From Rhizobium bangladeshense (GTDB lineage Bacteria; Pseudomonadota; Alphaproteobacteria; Rhizobiales; Rhizobiaceae): a DNA stretch of 64,000 nucleotides. The stretch covers positions 1-64,000 of the forward strand of contig NZ_LYPL01000002.1 in the NCBI RefSeq assembly GCF_001662075.1, written 5' to 3'. The notes beneath the pieces were generated by a model. It made no database searches and was not told where the DNA came from. It worked only from the letters and a program-made list of their open reading frames with translations. The translations under genes were made by a program, and so were the position numbers. Shown here one piece after another: positions 59,412 to 64,000 of this stretch. How positions within the stretch are numbered: position 1 is the stretch's first letter; every line of letters begins with the position of its first letter.

Positions 59412-60839
59412 TCATCTCTGTCCTCCATAGAGTAGATCAGGCAGCATGTAGACGATGCTCGGGAACAGATAGATGACCACCATGCAGAGAATGACGATCA
59501 ACATATACGGCATCATGCCGCGGAAGATGTCGGCCAGTTTGACATGCGCAGGCGAGACGCCCTTCAAGTAGTATGCCGACATCGCCATGGGTGGTGACAG
59601 GAAGGCCGTCTGCAGGTTGATTGCCACGAGGATACCGAAGAACAGCGGATCGATCCCGAAATGTGGCAGCAGCGGAATGAAGATCGGGATGAAGATGACG
59701 ATGATTTCAGTCCATTCCAGAGGCCAGCCGAGAAGGAAGATGATGATCTGGGCCAGAATCAGGAACATCAGCGGCGACATGTCCAGGCCGGTCACGAAGT
59801 CACTGATGAACTGTTGGCCGCCGAGATAGGCGAATACCGATGCGAAGGTCGCCGAACCGACGAACAACCAGCAGACCATCGCGGTCGTTCGCGCCGTCAG
59901 ATACACCGACTCCTTCAGTCGCTGCCAGGTCAGCGCCCGATAGGCCGCAGCAAGCGCCAGTCCCCCCAATGCGCCGATTGCGGCGGCTTCCGACGGCGTT
60001 GCCAGGCCAAAGAGAATGGCACCCAGCACCGCAAGAATCAGAAAGGCGAGCGGCGCGAAGGATGTAAGCATCATCCAGGCGAGTTGGACCGGCGTGTGCT
60101 CGCCCACATCTTCTTTCGTTGGCCGCGGCGCCAGTTGCGGCTGCAGCATTGCTCGCACCACGACATAGATGAGATAAAACCCCGCCAGGGCGAGGCCGGG
60201 CAGGAGCGCCGCCGCATACATTCGGACAACCGAGATCCCGGAGGTGGCCGCATAGACGATCAGCAGGATGGAAGGCGGGATCAGGATCCCGAGCGTGCCG
60301 CCCGCGCAGATCACGCCCGTCGCGTAGCGCACGTCATACTTTGCCTTCAGCATCGCTGGCAGGGCGAGCAGTCCCATTAACGTCACCACGGCCCCGACGA
60401 TGCCGGTTGCCGTGGCAAAGAGTGTGCAGGTGGCCAGGGCGGCGACCGCCATCGAGCCGGGCACCTGGCGCGTGACGCTGAATAGCGTCGAGAACAGCCG
60501 ATCGACGATGTTGGCTCGCTCGACGATGTAGCCCATGAACAGGAACAGCGGGATAGCCGTCAGCACGTCGTTCTGGATGACCGAGTAGGTCTGGTTGACG
60601 AACAGATCGAAGATCCGGTTGTTGAAGAAACCGCCGATCCAGGTCTGCGCCAGTGTAAAGGCATCGCCGCCGGATTCGAGCGCGCGGTCATAGCCGCGCC
60701 ACATGCGGCCGGCATCGTAATAGGCATAGTATCCGAAGCCGACACCCAGAGCCATCAAGGTGAACGCCACCGGGAAGCCGAGGAAGATGGCGAGGATCAG
60801 GATGAGGAGCATCCCGACGGCGATATGTGCATCCGTCAT
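59412..60839 (-). CDS. TRAP transporter large permease (DctM type)
   Basis: A 475-residue inner-membrane protein with about 12 helices. It carries family features of the DctM large subunit, including GYIVERANIVDRLF and the GGTLGILIPPSILLIVYA segment. It forms the Na+-driven translocation channel with the small permease. Its start overlaps the DctQ-type stop by 4 nt (ATGA). Confidence 0.93.
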   Translation of the reverse strand: MTDAHIAVGMLLILILAIFLGFPVAFTLMALGVGFGYYAYYDAGRMWRGYDRALESGGDAFTLAQTWIGGFFNNRIFDLFVNQTYSVIQNDVLTAIPLFLFMGYIVERANIVDRLFSTLFSVTRQVPGSMAVAALATCTLFATATGIVGAVVTLMGLLALPAMLKAKYDVRYATGVICAGGTLGILIPPSILLIVYAATSGISVVRMYAAALLPGLALAGFYLIYVVVRAMLQPQLAPRPTKEDVGEHTPVQLAWMMLTSFAPLAFLILAVLGAILFGLATPSEAAAIGALGGLALAAAYRALTWQRLKESVYLTARTTAMVCWLFVGSATFASVFAYLGGQQFISDFVTGLDMSPLMFLILAQIIIFLLGWPLEWTEIIVIFIPIFIPLLPHFGIDPLFFGILVAINLQTAFLSPPMAMSAYYLKGVSPAHVKLADIFRGMMPYMLIVILCMVVIYLFPSIVYMLPDLLYGGQR

Positions 60840-61483
60840 TGAGTGTCCCGATCCCGTGGTTCACGTCCAGCGTCAAGTTCCCGCGACGGAAGCAAACCCT
60901 CGTCCTCGGTCTTGAGCACGTCCAGGCTTTTTGTTTCCAGTAGTACCTTTTCCAGTTCTTCGACATCTTCCGCCTGCTTTGGCCATTCGCCCGTCCTTAT
61001 GCAGAGAATGCAGCGGAAGACCTGCGCCACGCCCTGCAGGAACAGGAGAATGCCGGCGGCGACGATCACGGCCTTGAACTGGAAGATCGGCACACCGGCG
61101 GGACTGTTGGAACTGACCTCCAGGTAGCGCCAACTGCGTGCGGCATATTTCCAGCCCGAGAACACAAGCGCGGTTATCCCGGGAAAGAAAAAGATGAAGT
61201 ACAACACCAGTTCCAGCCTGGCCTGTGTGCGCGGTTTCCAGAGCCGGTAGATGAAGTCGCCGCGCACATGGCCATCACGCGAGAGGGTATACGCTCCCGC
61301 CATCATGAAGATCGTTCCATAGAGCATGTAGCTCAGATCGAAGGCCCAGGGGGTCGGCGCGCGAAAGAGGTAGCGTGCAACAACCTCATAGCCGACGCCG
61401 AAGGCCATGATGAGTATCCCCCACGCGAACACCTTGCCGAACCACGCCGACAAATCGTCGGCGAATGCAATGTAACGGAGCAT
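60836..61483 (-). CDS. TRAP transporter small permease (DctQ type)
   Basis: A 215-residue protein with four membrane helices in the first 165 residues and a longer than usual charged C-terminal tail. The SYMLYGTIFMMAGAYTLSRDG segment is typical for DctQ. It links the large permease to the periplasmic binding protein. It lies between dctP- and dctM-type genes. Confidence 0.9.
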   Translation of the reverse strand: MLRYIAFADDLSAWFGKVFAWGILIMAFGVGYEVVARYLFRAPTPWAFDLSYMLYGTIFMMAGAYTLSRDGHVRGDFIYRLWKPRTQARLELVLYFIFFFPGITALVFSGWKYAARSWRYLEVSSNSPAGVPIFQFKAVIVAAGILLFLQGVAQVFRCILCIRTGEWPKQAEDVEELEKVLLETKSLDVLKTEDEGLLPSRELDAGREPRDRDTQ

Positions 61484-61514
61484 GCAAGCGCCTCCCTAAC
61501 CTCGATGAGGGACG

Positions 61515-61535
61515 AGGCCCGGAAATACCGGGCCT
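61515..61535 (-). terminator. Hairpin between dctP- and dctQ-type genes
   Basis: AGGCCCGG / CCGGGCCT is a perfect 8-bp stem with a 5-nt loop, without a T-run. It probably stabilises the binding-protein mRNA and lowers read-through, so that more binding protein is made than permease. Confidence 0.6.
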
Positions 61536-61542
61536 TCACCAA

Positions 61543-62673
61543 CTATTTTCCGAGCTTCAATTTTCCGGGAAAATAGTGCTCATAGGCGAGTGCGAGATCG
61601 GCGGAGTTCATCAATTCGTAGTACACGACCCTCTCCACCCACTGCCGCTGACTGTCGAGCACCTTCTTCATGAACGCATCCGCTTCAAGCGTCGGGATGA
61701 TAGCATCCCAGGCCTTCAGTTGCGCATCCAGGATTTCCTTTGGAGTGCGGTGCACGGTCACGCCATGTTCGGCCTGGAGTTTTTGAAGGTCGCTTGAATA
61801 GTTGTCCATCGCGGACGCTGTTATCGCCGTACTTGCTGCCTCCACGCCATATTCCAGGATCGCCTGCAGATCCTCGGGAAGGTCGTCAAACACATCCTTG
61901 TTGAAGAGGAACTCGAAAGATTCGCTTGCTTGATGGTAGGACGACAGGAAGTAGTTCTTGGCGACATCCTGCGAACCAAACCGTATGTCAGAGGAGGGAT
62001 TGTTGAACTCGAAGGCGTCGATGACACCTCGCTCCATTGCCGGCACGATCTCGCCGCCCGGAAGCTGAGCGACGCTCATGCCCATGTTCTGCATGAGATC
62101 GGCGGCGAGCCCGACCGTACGATATTTGAGGCCGTTGATGTCGTTCACGGTCGCGACCGGGTTCTTGAACCAGCCGAACGGCTGCGCGGGCATCGGGAAG
62201 CCATAGAAGCCGTAAACGTTCAGCCCCATGATGTCCTGGGTGAGTTCCCGGTAGAGATCCTTGCCGCCACCTTGATGGAACCATCCGAGCATGGTGGTTG
62301 CGCTGCCGCCAAATACCGGCCCGGTACCGAAGAGGGAAGCTGCCTTGTGCTTTCCGTACCAATAGACGGGAACGGTGTGGGCTGCGTCGATCACGCCATC
62401 ATTGACGCCGTCGAGCACCTGAAACGCGCCGACGACCGTACCGGCAGGCATTAGTTCGAACTTCAGGCGTCCGCCGGACATTCGTTCGACCCGTTCGACG
62501 TACAGGCGGGCAAAATCCATCCAGATGTCCGACGCGGGCCAGGATGTTTGCATTTTAATGACGGTGGGTGCCTGGGCCAGCACCGCCGGGGCGGCAAGAG
62601 CCCCAACTGCGGTTACTCCAGCGAGCGTAGATGCTCCCAGCAACTCTCGACGCGATACTGCCTTTTTGTTCAT
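61543..62673 (-). CDS. TRAP transporter solute-binding protein (DctP type), Tat-exported
   Basis: A 376-residue periplasmic protein. The N-terminus carries a Tat signal (SRRELLG, then a hydrophobic stretch ending in VLAQA). The family features include GVNDGVIDAAHTVPVYWYGK and KYRTVGLAADLMQNMG, the latter holding the conserved Arg that binds a carboxylate. The likely substrates are organic acids such as 2-oxo acids. It is the first gene of the operon; the promoter lies in the 413 bases upstream. Confidence 0.93.
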   Translation of the reverse strand: MNKKAVSRRELLGASTLAGVTAVGALAAPAVLAQAPTVIKMQTSWPASDIWMDFARLYVERVERMSGGRLKFELMPAGTVVGAFQVLDGVNDGVIDAAHTVPVYWYGKHKAASLFGTGPVFGGSATTMLGWFHQGGGKDLYRELTQDIMGLNVYGFYGFPMPAQPFGWFKNPVATVNDINGLKYRTVGLAADLMQNMGMSVAQLPGGEIVPAMERGVIDAFEFNNPSSDIRFGSQDVAKNYFLSSYHQASESFEFLFNKDVFDDLPEDLQAILEYGVEAASTAITASAMDNYSSDLQKLQAEHGVTVHRTPKEILDAQLKAWDAIIPTLEADAFMKKVLDSQRQWVERVVYYELMNSADLALAYEHYFPGKLKLGK

Positions 62674-62766
62674 TTCTTCCTCCCTGGATTGTAGTCGAAT
62701 TCTCCCTGCATTTCCTGATGGTCTGTTCGGTTGAAGAGGAGGGCTCCCAACCTTTTCGCGACCAGT

Positions 62767-62842
62767 ATCAACAACTGATTGTTCTCATTTGTCTATTATG
62801 CACACTTTTTGCAATTCTGACAGACGTTCAATTGTTGTTGAT
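62767..62842. promoter_or_regulatory. Inverted ATCAACAAC sites between divergent transporter genes
   Basis: ATCAACAAC (62767-62775) and its complement GTTGTTGAT (62834-62842) face each other across an AT-rich, promoter-like stretch in the 413-bp gap between the TRAP operon and the ABC binding-protein gene. They are candidates for sites of one regulator acting on both operons. No other gene is visible in this gap. Confidence 0.35.
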
Positions 62843-63086
62843 CACAGCTTGTGGCTGTGGTCCATCGGCCAAGGCACAGTACCGCTACTCCGCGTTGTCC
62901 GGACTACCTCGGCTTAGCTGGTTTTGGCGCCCCAAGCAGACAATGAGGTACCTCGCAGGAACGTCGACTCCTGACCAGCCCATACAAATAAGAGGCAAGT
63001 GCGCTGCAGAATGGCGGAGATATCTGCGCCTGCGCGGGGTCTGTCGGCGGGGACCAAATTGGCGTAAGCTGTGCGGGAGGTACACC

Positions 63087-64000
63087 ATGCCCAGCAGCAT
63101 CACTGCAGCTATCGTCGCGCTCGTCGTTTCGCTTGGCAGCCCAGCGCGGGCGGAGATCCTGATCGGAGCGGCAGGCCCGGTCACAGGACCGCTTGCCTGG
63201 ATCGGGGAGCAGATGCAGCGCGGCACAGAGATGGCCGTGGCCGACATCAATGCGACTGGCGGCGTGCTCGGGCACCAGGTGCAACTCATCACGGTCGACG
63301 ACTTTTGCGATCCCGAGCAGGCTGTGGCGGCCGCCCAGAAACTGGTGGCTGACGGTGTGGTGCTCGTCGCCGGGCATTACTGTTCCCAGGCCTCGATCCC
63401 GGCATCCAAGGTGTACGAGGCCGCGGGAATTCTACAGATTTCACCGGGTTCGACCAATCCGCTGTTGACCGAACAAGGTCGTGCCAATGTTTTCCGCGTC
63501 ATTGGTCGCGACGACGCGCAGGGGGTGGTAGCCGGCAACTATTTGGCCGATCGTTGGGGTGACAAGAAAATAGCGATCCTTCACGACAACACCACCTATG
63601 GGAAGGGGCTCGCCGACGAGACCAGAAAGCAGTTGAACAAGCGGGGTGTCACCGAAGCGATCTACGAGGCCTTCACCCCTGGGAAGAACGACTATACGGC
63701 CGAGATCTCGGCGTTACAGAGCGCCGGCATCGCCGTGTTGTATGTTGGCGGGTATTTGCCCGAGGTCGCGCTTATGGTTCGCGCTTCACGAGACCGCGCC
63801 TACGCACTTCAACTCGTCTCAGGCGATGGCATGGCGAGCGAGGACTTTGCACTGATCGCCGGATCTGCCGCCGAGGGGACGCTCTTCACGTTTAGCGCGG
63901 ATCCACGGCGCGTCCCTCAGGCGGCTCAAGTCGTCGAGCGTTTCCGTGCCGAGAATTTCGAGCCCGCAGGCTACACACTGCTCAGTTATTCCGCCGTCCA
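63087..64000 (+). CDS. Branched-chain amino-acid-type ABC transporter binding protein, partial
   Basis: The first 304 residues are present; the gene runs off the right edge with no stop. A signal peptide (MPSSITAAIVALVVSLGSPARA) is followed by EILIGAAGPVTGPLAWIGEQ, the typical start of LivK/Leu-Ile-Val periplasmic binding proteins. ALVAGHYCSQASIPAS-like and DNTTYGKGLADE segments support this fold. GGGAGG lies 5-8 nt before ATG 63087. It is divergent from the TRAP operon and probably begins a liv-type operon (permeases and ATPases further right). Confidence 0.9.
   Translation, partial: MPSSITAAIVALVVSLGSPARAEILIGAAGPVTGPLAWIGEQMQRGTEMAVADINATGGVLGHQVQLITVDDFCDPEQAVAAAQKLVADGVVLVAGHYCSQASIPASKVYEAAGILQISPGSTNPLLTEQGRANVFRVIGRDDAQGVVAGNYLADRWGDKKIAILHDNTTYGKGLADETRKQLNKRGVTEAIYEAFTPGKNDYTAEISALQSAGIAVLYVGGYLPEVALMVRASRDRAYALQLVSGDGMASEDFALIAGSAAEGTLFTFSADPRRVPQAAQVVERFRAENFEPAGYTLLSYSAV

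Overview
The window looks like chromosome of a fast-growing Rhizobium-type alphaproteobacterium (R. leguminosarum/etli group or a close relative). Coding DNA is GC-rich with many ATGA overlaps between genes. It carries rhizobial palindromic intergenic elements, DUF982 and DUF6894 small proteins, a GcrA-like regulator, and a tRNA-Pro(CGG). No rRNA or CRISPR array is visible.

Layout. The left edge holds the 5' end of an IS5-like transposase and a double-palindrome repeat. Positions 238-5526 carry a small catabolic operon (SDR, cupin, FAD amine oxidase, MFS), a divergent LysR gene and a decayed second LysR. Position 5809 starts a natural aminotransferase/phosphoglycerate-dehydrogenase-like fusion, followed by a GNAT acetyltransferase. 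Positions 9764-20455 form a tight five-gene operon: DUF4132, MoxR-type AAA+ ATPase, DUF5682, VWA/CoxE-like protein and SWIM zinc-finger protein. It matches the gene set of E. coli yehI/yehL/yehM/yehP/yehQ and is the most system-like object here. After tRNA-Pro come a GSU2403-type nucleotidyltransferase with two 32-bp inverted repeats in its promoter, a DUF982 gene and a VapBC pair.

Positions 24.6-29.0 kb are a phage-derived module. It has a self-cleavable-type S24 repressor, two small leftward genes and a rightward run of small genes (zinc ribbon, GcrA-like, minimal LuxR-type HTH and unknowns). Five copies of a 15-bp operator GGTAT-N5-ATACC flank both promoters, giving a lambda-like switch. 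A seven-unit tandem repeat array (about 235-bp period) follows at 29.0-30.5 kb.

Positions 30.5-39.6 kb hold a DUF2231 membrane protein, a type-B carboxylesterase, a 1349-residue RTX adhesin with nine near-identical 98-residue repeats, a GFA-family protein, and a TetR/YciI pair with a double operator. Positions 39.7-55.7 kb contain three copies of a cassette made of a 66-70-residue unknown protein and an SRAP (YedK/HMCES-type) DNA-protein-crosslink protein. The second SRAP is truncated, and a vestige of a fourth copy's 3' flank is visible. Two decayed LigD-type DNA ligase ends and an SNase-like nuclease lie beside the first and third cassettes. Interleaved are a GGDEF-EAL protein, a Crp/Fnr regulator, four small leftward genes, an SLC13-type permease, a SulP-carbonic anhydrase pair, a methyltransferase and a DUF2200 protein.

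A 46-nt 3' fragment of a tRNA-Lys(CTT)-like gene at 57.0 kb looks like an integration scar. To its right are a class III cyclase with TPRs, a TRAP transporter operon (dctP-dctQ-dctM type plus a small membrane protein), and the start of a branched-chain amino-acid-type ABC binding protein that runs off the right edge.
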